DNA of 64,000 nucleotides. Origin: Gulosibacter chungangensis (lineage in GTDB: Bacteria > Actinomycetota > Actinomycetes > Actinomycetales > Microbacteriaceae). Position 1 is the first letter of the stretch. The number at the start of each line of letters is the position of its first letter. Under the pieces are notes generated by a model. It saw only the letters and a program-made list of their open reading frames with translations. It did no database searches and was not told the DNA's origin. Location: the NCBI RefSeq assembly GCF_008831155.1, contig NZ_WBKB01000003.1, positions 124,001 through 188,000 of the forward strand, given 5' to 3'. A program made the translations under genes and the position numbers. Shown in pieces: positions 25,454 to 35,470 of this stretch.

Positions 25454-26335
25454 ATGAGTACTGAGGCTGAGTGGAAGCACGAGCAAGACACTGACACGAC
25501 CTCGCAGGAGAGCGCGATGACCTCGAAGCACGATGAAACGGTCTCACCTGCCGTTGACGCGGAGGAACAAGGGGACGACGTTGCGCTGCGCTTGAACGGC
25601 CTCACGAAGCGCTTTGGCCGCACGACGGCCGTGGAGGACATCAGCTACACGGTGCAGCGGGGCTCTTTTTCAAGCATCGTTGGCCCAAACGGCGCCGGAA
25701 AGACGACGACACTGTCGATGATTTCGGGGCTGCTCCCGCCCTCTTCGGGAAGTGTGGAGGTACTCGGTGATGATGTCTGGCGTGACCGGCAGGCCGCTCA
25801 GCAGCGCATCGGTACCCTGCCGGACCGGTTGCGGATGTTCGAGCAGCTCACCGGGGCCCAATACCTTTCCTATGTGGGCTCGATTCGCGGTCTCAAGAAG
25901 CAGGAAGTACTCGAACGTACCGAGAACCTGATTGACGCTTTCGACCTGCGTGACAATGTGAACCGTTTGGTGGTCGACTACTCCTCGGGCCTGCGGAAGA
26001 AGCTAGGGCTCGCGGCCACCCTCATCCACAACCCCGAGTTGCTGGTTCTCGATGAGCCGCTGGATGCGATTGACCCGGTTTCGGCGAACACGATCGTTGA
26101 GGTGCTGGAGACCTTCACCGAACGCGGCGGCACAGTGCTGCTGTCCAGCCACTCGATGGATTTCGTGCAGCGTGTGTGCGATCACATCGCGGTGATCGTC
26201 GACGGTCAGCTGATCGCCGAAGGTGACATGGATGAGGTCCGCGGTGAGCTGACCCTGGAGGAACGGTTTCGCCACATCGTGCGCGGGCCGGAAGAGTCGG
26301 AGGGCTTGGATTGGCTCGACATCTCGTTTCGCTGA
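25454..26335 (+). CDS. ABC transporter ATP-binding protein (exporter type)
   Basis: The 293-residue ATPase has Walker A GPNGAGKTT, a Q-loop region, signature-like YSSGLRKKLGLAATL and Walker B LLVLDEPLDAIDP, matching the ABC-2/YbhF-type exporters. A 40-residue hydrophilic N-terminal extension (STEAEWKHEQDTDTTSQE...) precedes the domain; an internal ATG at 25517 would remove part of it. TAGCGT sits exactly 7 bases before the ATG, consistent with leaderless translation. It is coupled to the following permease gene. Confidence 0.88.
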   Translation: MSTEAEWKHEQDTDTTSQESAMTSKHDETVSPAVDAEEQGDDVALRLNGLTKRFGRTTAVEDISYTVQRGSFSSIVGPNGAGKTTTLSMISGLLPPSSGSVEVLGDDVWRDRQAAQQRIGTLPDRLRMFEQLTGAQYLSYVGSIRGLKKQEVLERTENLIDAFDLRDNVNRLVVDYSSGLRKKLGLAATLIHNPELLVLDEPLDAIDPVSANTIVEVLETFTERGGTVLLSSHSMDFVQRVCDHIAVIVDGQLIAEGDMDEVRGELTLEERFRHIVRGPEESEGLDWLDISFR

Positions 26336-27864
26336 GTTGGCGGAGTATCGCCCAGTCGTTTTCTCGGCGCGGACAGGTGCGCAGCAGTGCCTGGTTAGCG
26401 TTGATTCTGCTCGCCGTTGGCGTGGCAATCGTGGTGGCGACGCTGGTGCTGCTCGACGAAGTGCCGTTAGCCACCGACCAATTGCTTCGGGGCCTCCTGG
26501 TGGGTGCGTTGGGCATCGGATGCTTTGCGACCGGCGCGATTACGCACGCCGGTGATCCCCTCGATGAGCGCGCGGTTGCGCTGACGGGGAAGTCTGCGGC
26601 CTCCGCGACGGTGGGCACGCTGCTGGCGAGTGCTTTTACCCCGGCACCCCTGGTGATTCTTGCGCTGGCGGCGGTGGTTGTCACCATGTCGGTAGAGTCG
26701 GCAGTCTCCTGGCTGTCCCTGGTCGCAACCGTATTGATTTGGTTAACCTGGCTGTTCCTTGCGCGGCTCGGGGTACGAGCGGGACGGGGACTGAGCGGCC
26801 ATCGTTGGGGTCGAGAAGTAGGTCGTCTTGCGGGCTATTGCGTGCTGCTCGTATTTGCACCGCTCGTATACGCGCTCATTTTCTTACCCTGGCGAGAGGC
26901 CCTCGAGGTGGGTGGCCAAGCCGTCACCGGTGCGATGGAATGGCTGCCGCCCGCAAGCATGCTGATGATCGGCGCCGCCGAGGATCCGCTCACGCCGGTA
27001 CTCTCCTCGTTGGCGCTGGTGCTCGTGTTGTTCATCCTCGAGGTGAGCTTCGGGGTGTATGCCGCGCGCCGTGCCATGCGGGACGTCACCCCCGGTGGCA
27101 GCACGCGACTTGGGGTATTCCGAAGTGCGGCCGGGTCGGGAACTAGGGCTGTTGCCGCGCGCATCGGCCTGGCCTGGTTACGCGACGGCCGATACGGGGT
27201 CGTGCTGTCAACGGTGATTTTGCTGCCCATGTTGTTCGTTATTCCAATTGCGATTGGCGGCCTGCCTCTCGAATGGCTATCGCTATTGCCGGTGCCCGTG
27301 TTCGCATTCCTGCTCGGCTGGGCTCTGCACAACGACACCGCCTACGATTCGACCGCGCTCTGGTTGCATGTGACCAGTGGGATGCGCGGCATTGTTGACC
27401 GTTTGGGTCGCTCGATCCCGGTGCTGATTTTCGGCACGGTAGTGCTCGTTATCGGCGCGGGGGTAACGACCTGGTTCTCGGGCAGTGGCATTGGCGGCCT
27501 GGTGGTCCTCGGTACCGGCCTTGCGTTGCTTGGCAGTTCTGTTGGTGGTTCCGCGATCATGTCAGCTTGGCGACCCTATCCGGTAGCGAGGCCCGGTGAT
27601 TCTCCCTTCTCGCAGCCGCTGCGCAGTTGGGGAGATGCACTGGTGATGCATCCGCTTGCGGGGTTCATTGAAATCGTCCTCTGCGGCCACGTGATATGGC
27701 TTGCCATTACGACAATCACTGCGGGCAGCTGGGCGTTCGCCTGGGCAACTCTGAGCATCGGGGTCGCCACGGGTGCGCTCCTGTGCCTGGTCGGGATGTT
27801 CCTCGGTGGCGCGGTCTTCGGGAAGCGGAGTTGGAAACTGTTGGAGTTCGCGCAGAGCTACTAA
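26311..27864 (+). CDS. ABC exporter membrane subunit
   Basis: A 517-residue protein with about 12 hydrophobic segments, starting at a TTG inside the ATPase gene (25-base overlap). No sharply defined family motif is seen, but the size and the pairing with an ABC-2-type ATPase indicate the permease half. Substrate unknown. A GC-rich internal region encodes the loop PVARPGDSPFSQPLRSWGDALVMHPL before the last membrane segments. Confidence 0.82.
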   Translation: MARHLVSLSWRSIAQSFSRRGQVRSSAWLALILLAVGVAIVVATLVLLDEVPLATDQLLRGLLVGALGIGCFATGAITHAGDPLDERAVALTGKSAASATVGTLLASAFTPAPLVILALAAVVVTMSVESAVSWLSLVATVLIWLTWLFLARLGVRAGRGLSGHRWGREVGRLAGYCVLLVFAPLVYALIFLPWREALEVGGQAVTGAMEWLPPASMLMIGAAEDPLTPVLSSLALVLVLFILEVSFGVYAARRAMRDVTPGGSTRLGVFRSAAGSGTRAVAARIGLAWLRDGRYGVVLSTVILLPMLFVIPIAIGGLPLEWLSLLPVPVFAFLLGWALHNDTAYDSTALWLHVTSGMRGIVDRLGRSIPVLIFGTVVLVIGAGVTTWFSGSGIGGLVVLGTGLALLGSSVGGSAIMSAWRPYPVARPGDSPFSQPLRSWGDALVMHPLAGFIEIVLCGHVIWLAITTITAGSWAFAWATLSIGVATGALLCLVGMFLGGAVFGKRSWKLLEFAQSY

Positions 27865-27921
27865 GCATGCTCACGGCGCAGCGCTACTCGTTTTTCCGTG
27901 ATGCCTCGTAGACTGGTGGGT

Positions 27922-28200
27922 ATGGCTTCCGACAACCCGACCTTCAGTCCAGACTCGCCCGCGGGTGGCACCGACGTGCTCGATCGCGAGCTCGAGAAGC
28001 TCCTCGAAGACGAGCAAATCGATGAGGGCGACCACGATAAGTTCGCCCACTACGTCCGCAAGGAAAAGATCACCGAGTCCGCGATCACCGGCAAACCGGT
28101 CCGCGCACTGTGCGGCAAGAAATGGCTCCCGAACTCGAACCCGGACCGCTTTCCGATCTGCCCCGACTGCAAGCGCATTTACGAACGGATGCGCGGCTAG
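27922..28200 (+). CDS. DUF3039-family protein with Cys pair motif
   Basis: A 92-residue protein matching the actinobacterial DUF3039 family: TDVLDRELEKLLEDEQIDEGDHDKFAHYV, then ALCGKKWLP...FPICPDCKRIYE, where three Cys suggest a zinc-ribbon-like site together with the nearby His. Function is unknown. TAGACT exactly 7 bases before ATG 27922 gives a leaderless start. The thioesterase gene begins 2 bases after the stop. Confidence 0.88.
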   Translation: MASDNPTFSPDSPAGGTDVLDRELEKLLEDEQIDEGDHDKFAHYVRKEKITESAITGKPVRALCGKKWLPNSNPDRFPICPDCKRIYERMRG

Positions 28201-28202
28201 GC

Positions 28203-28661
28203 GTGAGCGATCTTCTGACGGGCAACGACGACCGATCACCGCGCGAACGCGTACAGCATCAGATCGACCACGACGCCGCGGTGCAGTGGCTTGGCATCGA
28301 GTTTCTCGAGGTCACTGAAACCGGCGTCACGGTGCGGATGCCGGTGCGAGATGAAATGCGTAATGGCTTCGGCATCGTGCACGGTGGATTTCCGTATCTG
28401 CTTGCCGATACCGCCTTCGCGTTCAGCGGGACCGCATCGGGCACACCGATGGTGACCCATCAGTCCAACACCACATATACCGCTCCCGCCCGAGGTGAAT
28501 TCCTTGAGGCGACCTCGAGCATCCAACACCGCTACGGTCGCAACGTGATCTGCGAGGTGACCGTGCGAGACGAAGACGGCACTGTCGTGGCGTACTTGTC
28601 CATGCACGGTGTCATTTCGAAGAAGGTCGCGAGCACCGATAATTCGAAGCTCGCGAAGTAA
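28203..28661 (+). CDS. PaaI-like hotdog-fold thioesterase
   Basis: A 152-residue hotdog-fold protein. The PaaI-type signature is FGIVHGGFPYLLADTAFAFSG, with the helix and acidic Asp expected to act in acyl-CoA hydrolysis, and SNTTYTAPARGEFLEA in the following strands. PaaI enzymes release CoA from stalled aromatic CoA esters; whether this one does is unknown. The GTG at 28203 lies 2 bases after the DUF3039 stop; a longer frame into that gene is rejected. Confidence 0.87.
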   Translation: MSDLLTGNDDRSPRERVQHQIDHDAAVQWLGIEFLEVTETGVTVRMPVRDEMRNGFGIVHGGFPYLLADTAFAFSGTASGTPMVTHQSNTTYTAPARGEFLEATSSIQHRYGRNVICEVTVRDEDGTVVAYLSMHGVISKKVASTDNSKLAK

Positions 28662-28670
28662 CCGACCCTG

Positions 28671-30041
28671 CTAGGCCAGCGAGGTGTTCCCGTGTTCGTC
28701 GATGTAGTACGTCGCGAGGGCGGGTTCACCGCGGCCGAGGCGCAGCGCCGTGCGGGGGAGCTCTGCGATCGCTTTGGCGTTGTGCTCCCGGGCGAGCTGC
28801 ACGCCCTCGGGGCCGATCCACTGGCGGTCCAAGACACCGTCGACGACAAAGTCCACGTAGAGCGGTCGGTCATCCTCGTCACCGACGGGCATGCCACCGA
28901 CTGAAAGCAGCTCGGCGGAAGCCACGCCATTGTCGCGGCGGCGCACCGGGTACTTCAGCCCGCCCACCGAGTGCTTGCCGGGGGAGGCCTTAGCCACCGG
29001 CACCCAGTTCCCTGAGTCATCCTTGCGGGCCACAAGCTTGTAGACCATGCCGGATGCGACGGCGCCAGATCCCGTCACCACGCTGGTACCAACACCGTAG
29101 GAATCTACGGGGGAGGCGGCAAGCGCGGCAATCGCGTATTCATCGAGGTCATTGGTGACGGTGATCTTCGTGTTCACGGCGCCGAGGTCGTCAAGCTGAT
29201 CGCGGACCTCGCGCACCTGCACGGGGAGGTCACCGGAGTCGATGCGTACGCCACCGAGTTCGGTGCCGCCGGCAGCAATCGCATTCCGTACACCCTGCTC
29301 AACGTCGTAGGTGTCGACGAGCAGGGTTGTGTCGGTGCCGAGCGCGGCGACCTGCGCCTTGAAGGCTTCCGGTTCGGATTCGTGCAGTAGCGTCCAGGAG
29401 TGTGCCGCGGTGCCCATTGTCGGCACTCCCCAGGTCCGGCCCGCCTCAAGGTTCGAGGTTGCCGAGAAACCAGCAATGTACGCGGCGCGGGCGGCGGCTA
29501 CGGCACTGCGCTCACCGGTGCGGCGCGAGCCCATTTCTGCGAGCGGTCGACCGCCGGCAGCCGAGACCATCCGTGCCGCGGCGGATGCGACAGCCGAGTC
29601 GTAGTTGTAGACACTCAGGAAGAGCGTTTCGAGAATGACTCCCTCGGCGAAGGAGGAACGAATCTCGAGCAGCGGTGACTGCGGGAAATACACCTCACCC
29701 TCGCGGTAACCGCGGATCGAACCGGAGAATTTGTAGTTCGCGAGCCACTCGATGGTGTTGGGGCTGACGACCTTGTTGTCGCTGAGGAACTGGAGCTCTG
29801 CATCCGAGAATCGGAAGTGCTGCAGCAGCTCGAGCGCGCGGCCAATACCGGCGTTCACGCCGTAGCGGCGATCATTTGGCAGTTTCCGGGCAAAGAGCTC
29901 GAAGACGCATTCGCGGTCCGCGGTGCCATCGTGCATTGCCGCATCAACCATGGTGAGTTCGTAGTGGTCCGTCAGTAGGGCCGTGGATTCGGTGGTGGCC
30001 GGACGGACATTGCTGGTGCGCTTCGCGGGATCCTGCGTCAT
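28671..30041 (-). CDS. pncB: nicotinate phosphoribosyltransferase
   Basis: The 456-residue enzyme makes nicotinate mononucleotide from nicotinate and PRPP in NAD salvage. Marks of the family are [22 protein letters not shown] at the N-terminus, [25 protein letters not shown], the phosphoribosyl pocket around [11 protein letters not shown] and [12 protein letters not shown], and the conserved Glu/His-rich active site near [12 protein letters not shown] 30041 has TATGCT exactly 7 bases before it (leaderless pattern); an in-frame ATG at 30053 is possible. It is divergent from murI across 42 bases. Confidence 0.93.
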   Translation of the reverse strand: MTQDPAKRTSNVRPATTESTALLTDHYELTMVDAAMHDGTADRECVFELFARKLPNDRRYGVNAGIGRALELLQHFRFSDAELQFLSDNKVVSPNTIEWLANYKFSGSIRGYREGEVYFPQSPLLEIRSSFAEGVILETLFLSVYNYDSAVASAAARMVSAAGGRPLAEMGSRRTGERSAVAAARAAYIAGFSATSNLEAGRTWGVPTMGTAAHSWTLLHESEPEAFKAQVAALGTDTTLLVDTYDVEQGVRNAIAAGGTELGGVRIDSGDLPVQVREVRDQLDDLGAVNTKITVTNDLDEYAIAALAASPVDSYGVGTSVVTGSGAVASGMVYKLVARKDDSGNWVPVAKASPGKHSVGGLKYPVRRRDNGVASAELLSVGGMPVGDEDDRPLYVDFVVDGVLDRQWIGPEGVQLAREHNAKAIAELPRTALRLGRGEPALATYYIDEHGNTSLA

Positions 30042-30083
30042 GGCCACAAGCATAACCAGGCAGGCGGCGTAGGATCTCTAAGC

Positions 30084-30905
30084 GTGAGTAGTGCACCAAT
30101 CGGAATTTTTGACTCGGGCGTCGGCGGCCTGACTGTGGCTCGGGAAATCCGTGCCCAGCTGCCGCGCGAATCGATCTCCTATGTTGGCGACACCGCCCAT
30201 TCTCCCTACGGCCCCAAATCCATCGCGCAGGTGCGGGAATACTCGCTCGAGATCCTCGATGAGCTCGTGGATGAGGGCGTGAAGATGCTCGTGATCGCGT
30301 GCAACACCGCTTCGGCGGCCATGCTGCGGGATGCGCGGGAGCGATATAGCGTGCCCGTGGTCGAAGTGATCGTCCCCGCCGTGCGGGCGGCAATGCATTC
30401 GACGCAGTCCGGCCGGGTCGGGGTAATCGCGACCGAAGCAACCATCGGCTCGCGCGCCTATCAGGATGCGTTTGCCGCGGCGGTAAACCTCGAACTCACC
30501 GCGCAAGCGTGCCCGGCATTTGTGGACTATGTCGAGCGCGGTGACACCACCAGTCCCGAGCTTGTCGCACTCGCGCAGCAGTATCTCGCGCCGTTACAGG
30601 AGGCGCAGGTCGATACGGTAGTACTCGGATGCACGCACTACCCCTTTCTTAAGGGTGTGATCGGCTACGTGATGGGCCCGGATGTCACGCTGGTATCCAG
30701 TGACGTGGAAACCGCGCAGGACGTGTACCGAACACTGGCAACTGAAGGACTCCTCAACCCCGGGGACACCCCACCCACCTATAGTTATCGGGCCACAGGA
30801 GCCAATACCGATGCCTTTGTGACCCTGGCGAACCGATTCCTCGGTTCGGATATTCGCCATGTCGAGCGACTCGTGACCGGTCGCATCCCGCAAATCCGCG
30901 GCTAA
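30084..30905 (+). CDS. murI: glutamate racemase
   Basis: A 273-residue cofactor-independent racemase that makes D-glutamate for peptidoglycan. Both catalytic Cys regions are present: IACNTASAA (about residue 74) and LGCTHYPFL (about 187), with [10 protein letters not shown] for the N-terminal Asp. The GTG start has TAGGAT 8 bases before it. It heads a probable murI-rph-rdgB operon, an arrangement common in actinobacteria. Confidence 0.94.
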   Translation: MSSAPIGIFDSGVGGLTVAREIRAQLPRESISYVGDTAHSPYGPKSIAQVREYSLEILDELVDEGVKMLVIACNTASAAMLRDARERYSVPVVEVIVPAVRAAMHSTQSGRVGVIATEATIGSRAYQDAFAAAVNLELTAQACPAFVDYVERGDTTSPELVALAQQYLAPLQEAQVDTVVLGCTHYPFLKGVIGYVMGPDVTLVSSDVETAQDVYRTLATEGLLNPGDTPPTYSYRATGANTDAFVTLANRFLGSDIRHVERLVTGRIPQIRG

Positions 30906-30948
30906 CCGCATCCCTCAACGACCAACCCTCAAACTGCAAGGAGCATTA

Positions 30949-31677
30949 ATGACCAACCGTGCCGATGGACGTGCACTTGATGAACTTCGTCCCGTCACAA
31001 TCGAACGTGGCTGGAGTGCGCAGGCCGAAGGTTCGGCGCTGATTTCCTTCGGGAACACCAAGGTGTTGTGCACGGCATCCTTCACCCCGGGGGTGCCGCG
31101 CTGGCTGACCGGTAAGGGCACCGGTTGGGTCACGGCGGAATACGCCATGCTGCCGCGCGCGACGAATGAGCGCTCGCAGCGCGAAGCCGTCAAAGGCAAA
31201 GTGGGTGGCCGCACGCACGAGATTTCTCGGCTGATTGGCCGCTCGCTGCGTGCCGCGATCGACATGAAGGCGCTCGGGGAAAACACGATCGTGCTCGACT
31301 GTGACGTGCTGCAGGCCGACGGTGGCACCCGCACGGCGGCGATTACCGGTGCGTTTGTGGCACTTGCTGACTCGATCGAGTGGGCGCGCGGGCAGAAGCA
31401 CATTACTCGCAAGGCGGAAGTGCTCAAGCACTCGGTGTCTGCGGTTTCGGTGGGCATCATTGATGGTGTGCCGATGCTCGATCTGCCCTATGAAGAAGAC
31501 GTGCGGGCGGACACCGATATGAACGTCGTGATGACCGGCAACGGGAAGTTCGTTGAGGTGCAGGGCACCGCCGAGCAAGAGCCGTTTGATGGGGCGGAAC
31601 TCAACGAACTGTTGGCGCTGGCGATCAAGGGCAATGCTGACCTCGCGCGCATCCAGGCGGGGGTGCTGTCCCAGTGA
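30949..31677 (+). CDS. rph: ribonuclease PH
   Basis: A 242-residue phosphorolytic 3'-exoribonuclease that trims tRNA 3' ends. [61 protein letters not shown] and [20 protein letters not shown] are all diagnostic, and length is standard. AAGGAG lies 8 bases before the ATG. The rdgB start overlaps its last codons. Confidence 0.95.
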   Translation: MTNRADGRALDELRPVTIERGWSAQAEGSALISFGNTKVLCTASFTPGVPRWLTGKGTGWVTAEYAMLPRATNERSQREAVKGKVGGRTHEISRLIGRSLRAAIDMKALGENTIVLDCDVLQADGGTRTAAITGAFVALADSIEWARGQKHITRKAEVLKHSVSAVSVGIIDGVPMLDLPYEEDVRADTDMNVVMTGNGKFVEVQGTAEQEPFDGAELNELLALAIKGNADLARIQAGVLSQ

Positions 31678-32279
31678 GCCCAGCCAAACGCCGCGTCGTG
31701 CTTGCGACCAAAAACGAGCACAAGATTGAAGAGCTCCGGCGCATCCTGAGCCAAAGCCTGCCAACGCTGGAACTGATTGGCTATGACGGTCCCGCGCCGA
31801 TTGAATCGGGCCTGAGCTTTGCCGAGAACGCGCTGATCAAGGCGCGGGCTGCTGCGATCTACACGGGACTACCGTCGATTGCCGATGACTCGGGAATCTC
31901 AGTCAACGTCCTCGGTGGGATGCCCGGAATTTTCTCGGCACGGTGGTCCGGGCCGGATCGCAGCGACGTCGACAACTGGAAGCTGCTGCTGTGGCAGTTG
32001 CAGGACGTGCCCGACTATGCTCGCGGTGCGAAGTTCGTCGCCGCCGCGGCTCTCGTCGTGCCGGGGCGGATGGAGGACTCGGTGCTCGGGGAGTGGCCCG
32101 GCACGATTCTGCGCGATGCCCGCGGAGAAGGTGGCTTCGGGTATGATCCGATCTTCTGCCCCGACGGTTCGACTCGTTCGGCCGCGGAGATGCTTCCCGA
32201 GCAGAAGGATGCGCTAAGTCACCGCCGCCGAGCCTTCGATGCATTGGTTCCCGTCCTAAAATCTTCGCTCGTACTGTAG
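31674..32279 (+). CDS. rdgB: RdgB/HAM1-family non-canonical purine NTP pyrophosphatase
   Basis: A 201-residue enzyme that removes XTP/dITP from the nucleotide pool. [47 protein letters not shown] (catalytic Asp), FSARWSG and [13 protein letters not shown] are the family motifs. The GTG start overlaps the rph stop by 4 bases. A hairpin follows. Confidence 0.94.
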   Translation: MSPAKRRVVLATKNEHKIEELRRILSQSLPTLELIGYDGPAPIESGLSFAENALIKARAAAIYTGLPSIADDSGISVNVLGGMPGIFSARWSGPDRSDVDNWKLLLWQLQDVPDYARGAKFVAAAALVVPGRMEDSVLGEWPGTILRDARGEGGFGYDPIFCPDGSTRSAAEMLPEQKDALSHRRRAFDALVPVLKSSLVL

Positions 32280-32293
32280 ATGTGCGGGGTTTG

Positions 32294-32334
32294 ACCGCCG
32301 TTCTGTTGCGTTTTGCTGCAGAGCGGCGGTTTTC
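32294..32334 (+). terminator. terminator of the murI-rph-rdgB operon
   Basis: Arms CCGCCGTTCTG and CAGAGCGGCGG (one mismatch) with a 13-base loop are followed by TTTTC, 16 bases after rdgB. Confidence 0.7.
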
Positions 32335-32417
32335 GTAATGGGTCATGCTGAGCGTATTGCCGGGCTTCGTGGCCTACTGTTGGGCCAAGATATCGCTCAT
32401 TGCAGAGAGGATTCACG

Positions 32418-33794
32418 GTGACGAACCGCGAACAGCCTTCACAGATTAATCCCATGCTCCAGCGAAACGGTGAATCCGTCACGCTCAATTAGCATCGCCT
32501 TGCCGATACCGGGCTCGGTCCCATCACTGCCCGCGATGCGGTCCGGGATGAAACCATGCTCGACGGCAATGCGCGTCTGAACCTCGCAACGTTTGTCACC
32601 ACCTGGATGGACGACGAGGCCCGCGAGCTTTACACCGACTCCTTCGATAAGAACATGATCGATAAGGACGAGTACCCGCAGACCGCTGCAATCGAGCAGA
32701 ACTGCCAGCGCATCCTCGCCGATCTCTGGCACGCGCCGGACCCGGACAGTTCTCCCGCGACCTCGACCGTCGGCTCGAGCGAGGCCTGCATGCTCGGCGG
32801 GCTCGCGCTCAAACGCCGCTGGCAGCATGCCCGCGAGGCTGCGGGGAAGGACACCGGCCGACCGAACCTTGTGATGTCGAGTGCCGTGCAGGTGTGCTGG
32901 GAGAAGTTCTGTAACTACTTTGAGGTCGAACCGCGCTTCGTGCCGGTAAGTGACGAGCATCCCTTCCTGGACGGCTCGCAGCTCGACGAGTTTGTCGATG
33001 AAAACACGATCGGTGTCGTCGCGATCATGGGCGTGACCTACACGGGCGCGTATGAGCCGGTGGCTGAGATCTCGGCGGCGCTGGATGCGATCGAAAAGGA
33101 ACGGGGCTTGGATGTGCCGATTCACGTGGACGGTGCCTCGGGCGGCATGATCGCGCCATTTCTGCAGCCCGAACTGGAATGGGACTTCCGGATTCCGCGG
33201 GTCGCGTCGATCAACACTTCAGGGCACAAGTATGGCCTCGTCTACCCGGGCCTGGGTTGGATCGTATGGCGCGATGAGGATGCGCTGCCGGAGTCGATGG
33301 TCTTCCGCGTCAGCTACCTCGGTGGTGATATGCCGACGCTCGCGCTGAACTTCTCGCGTCCCGGGGCGCAGGTGCTGCTGCAGTTCTACCTGTTTGTGCG
33401 CCTGGGTCGGGAGGGCTACACCCAGGTGCAGCAGGTGAGCCAGGATGTGGCGCTGCACCTGTCGAGCGGGATGGGCGCGATGGATGCGTTTGAACTCGTC
33501 AGCGATGGCAGCACGATTCCGGTATTCGCGTGGCGGTTGAAGGGGGATAAGGAGCGGAATTGGACGCTCTACGATCTCTCCGATCGATTGCGGATGCGCG
33601 GCTGGCTGGTGCCGGCATATCCGCTGCCGGATAACCTCACCGACCGCACCGTGCAGCGCATCGTGGTGCGTAACGGCCTCTCGATGGACCTCGCAGAGTC
33701 GCTGCTGGAAACCATCCGTGAGGAGACGAAGTACCTCGAGTCGCTCACGACACCGTTGCCGGATTCCACCCAGCACGGGTCGTTCAATCACTAG
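32418..33794 (+). pseudogene. gadB: glutamate decarboxylase with an in-frame UAG near the N-terminus
   Basis: From GTG 32418, preceded by GAGAGG, the frame reads MTNREQPSQINPMLQ... and meets TAG at 32490-32492 (codon 25). The same frame continues with HRLADTGLGP and ...ETMLDGNARLNLATFV, so only one base interrupts an otherwise complete gene. The rest is a normal PLP decarboxylase: STVGSSEACMLGG, HVDGASGG and the PLP-binding Lys in SGHKYG, ending HGSFNH. If translation restarts at ATG 32556, a 412-residue protein lacking the first 46 residues results. GAD consumes protons in acid resistance; activity here is doubtful. The stop codon TAG lies at the edge of the following IS element. Confidence 0.8.
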
Positions 33795-33795
33795 G

Positions 33796-34870
33796 TGTTC
33801 TTCCCAAGGAGGTTGTGTGCAGCGTGGGCAGGTGAAATGAGGTGAGGACCTCCGGTATCGATATGGGTAACCACACCTACTCGATTCCACGGAGGTCCTC
33901 GTGTCCCACATTACCCATGCCAACGCCAAGCTCACCCCTGCGGGCAGGCTTGCAATGGTCCAAGCGGTTGTCATTGACGGATGGACCCAAGCACGCGTCG
34001 CCGAACGGTTCCAAGTCGCTCGCGGCACGGTCTCGAAATGGGTAGCCCGGTACCGCACCGGCGGTGAGACTGCGCTGCAGGATCACTCTTCACGCCCGCA
34101 TCGGTCACCAAACCAGACGCCGGTACGCACCGAACGGCGGATCATCGGGCTCCGGGTGAACCGTCGATGGGGGCCGCACCGGATCGCGTACCACCTGCAC
34201 TTGCCACAATCGACCGTCTCGAAAGTGCTGGCTCGCTATCACGTGCCGCTGCTGGCACATATCGATCTGAACACCGGAGTGCGTGTACGCAAGCCCAAAC
34301 CGGTGCGGTACGAACACGAGCATCCGGGCGATCTGGTGCATGTCGATGTGAAGAAACTGGGCCGGATCCCCGATGGTGGCGGCTGGCGTACCCTGGGCCG
34401 GGAACAGGGCAACAAGAAGCGCAGCGGTGCCGGCTATTCGTATCTGCATTCCGCGATCGATGACCACTCCAGAGTGGCTTACTCCGAGATCCTTGACGAT
34501 AAGCGCAAACACACCGCTGCCGGGTTCTGGAAACGCGCGAACGCCTACTTCAACAGCCTCGGGATCAGCGTGAAACGAGTGCTGACCGACAACGGTTCCT
34601 GCTACCGGTCACACGTGTTCAACAACGCGCTCGGTGAACGGGTGAAACACAAGTACACCCGCCCGTATCGACCGCAAACTAACGGGAAGATCGAACGGTT
34701 CCACCGCACCCTCGCGTTCGAATGGGCCTACACCCGTCACTACGATTCCGACGCGGCCAGAGCTGCTACCTATCAGGCATGGATCCACAACTATAATCAC
34801 CACCGACCCCATACCGCTCTCGGAGGTAAATCACCCATCGACCGTGTCCACAACGTCAATGGGAAGAACA
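33796..34870 (+). mobile_element. IS481-family insertion sequence
   Basis: The element is bounded by inverted repeats: left TGTTCTTCCCA (33796-33806) and right TGGGAAGAACA (34860-34870), with a second matching block TTGTG/CACAA further in. Flanks are ACTAGG on the left and GCTAGG on the right, both fitting the NCTAGN target of IS481 elements but not identical. About 1,075 bp with one full-length transposase gene. A hairpin-like repeat GAGGACCTCCG...CGGAGGTCCTC lies between the left end and the gene (33843-33900). Confidence 0.85.
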
Positions 34871-34875
34871 GCTAG
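33901..34875 (+). CDS. IS481-family transposase
   Basis: A 324-residue DDE transposase. Residues ~15-75 are a helix-turn-helix (VIDGWTQARVAERFQVARGTVSKWVARYRTGG), and the core shows VHVDVKKL (first Asp), the second Asp in RVLTDNGSCY and Glu in PQTNGKIERFHRTLAFEW. The frame is intact and thus potentially active. The stop codon TAG (34873-34875) lies outside the inverted repeat and is supplied by the CTAG of the target site. A GTG at 33901 is the start after GGAGG. Confidence 0.9.
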   Translation: MSHITHANAKLTPAGRLAMVQAVVIDGWTQARVAERFQVARGTVSKWVARYRTGGETALQDHSSRPHRSPNQTPVRTERRIIGLRVNRRWGPHRIAYHLHLPQSTVSKVLARYHVPLLAHIDLNTGVRVRKPKPVRYEHEHPGDLVHVDVKKLGRIPDGGGWRTLGREQGNKKRSGAGYSYLHSAIDDHSRVAYSEILDDKRKHTAAGFWKRANAYFNSLGISVKRVLTDNGSCYRSHVFNNALGERVKHKYTRPYRPQTNGKIERFHRTLAFEWAYTRHYDSDAARAATYQAWIHNYNHHRPHTALGGKSPIDRVHNVNGKNS

Positions 34876-35470
34876 GCGACCGCACCACGCGGACCTTTCG
34901 CACCCACCCTTGTCGCGGCCACATCCCGTTCCAGCAACTCGATGACCTCCTGGATTGCGGCATGGTGTGCCTGCGCGATCAGCGCTTGGGTTCCTCCGTC
35001 GGCGACGGCCCACAGGGTTGAGACGGATTTCGGGACGGAGAACGTGAGATCGAAACCAGCGACAGGCGCACCAGTCGGCTTCGCCGCTTCCTCGCCCTCG
35101 ATCAACCCGACCTGCGTCGCGCGCTCGTCAGCAGAGAGAGCATCGGGGAGGTTCTCGACGCGACGCTGCACGCGCTCCGTAGCGGTGGCGAACTTCCGGT
35201 AGGGGCGACCAAGCTGCTCGCCCGTGGTCGGGTCCTGCCCGTGACCCATAAGGCGCCGCAGCTGCTCCTCAGACACAGAATCCCCGCTAGAGAGATCGCC
35301 GGAGATCCCTGAAGGCCCGACCCGATCCATGTGCCGGGTGGGGTTCCAGACTCGAGGTATTACCTCGTCAGGGCTGCGGCAGCGTCACGGTCACCATCCC
35401 CGGTGACGACAGAGTTCAAAAGATACCGGTACCCGTTACCGGCAGTCATCACCCTGATCGACACAGTCAC
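34873..35470 (-). pseudogene. TrwC/TraA-type relaxase N-terminal remnant
   Basis: Read from about 35470, the frame gives MTAGNGYRYLLNSVVTGDG, the start of an actinobacterial MobF relaxase, then a TAA at 35360-35362 replaces an expected Tyr codon in LTR-stop-YLESGTPPGTW. A frameshift near 35310 leads into GDSVSEEQLRRLMGHGQDP...FDLTFSVPKSVSTLWAVADGG, the conserved relaxase core. The coding sequence is cut by the IS481 right end at 34873. The expected protein exceeds 1,000 residues. It marks a former conjugative or mobilisable element. Confidence 0.82.
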
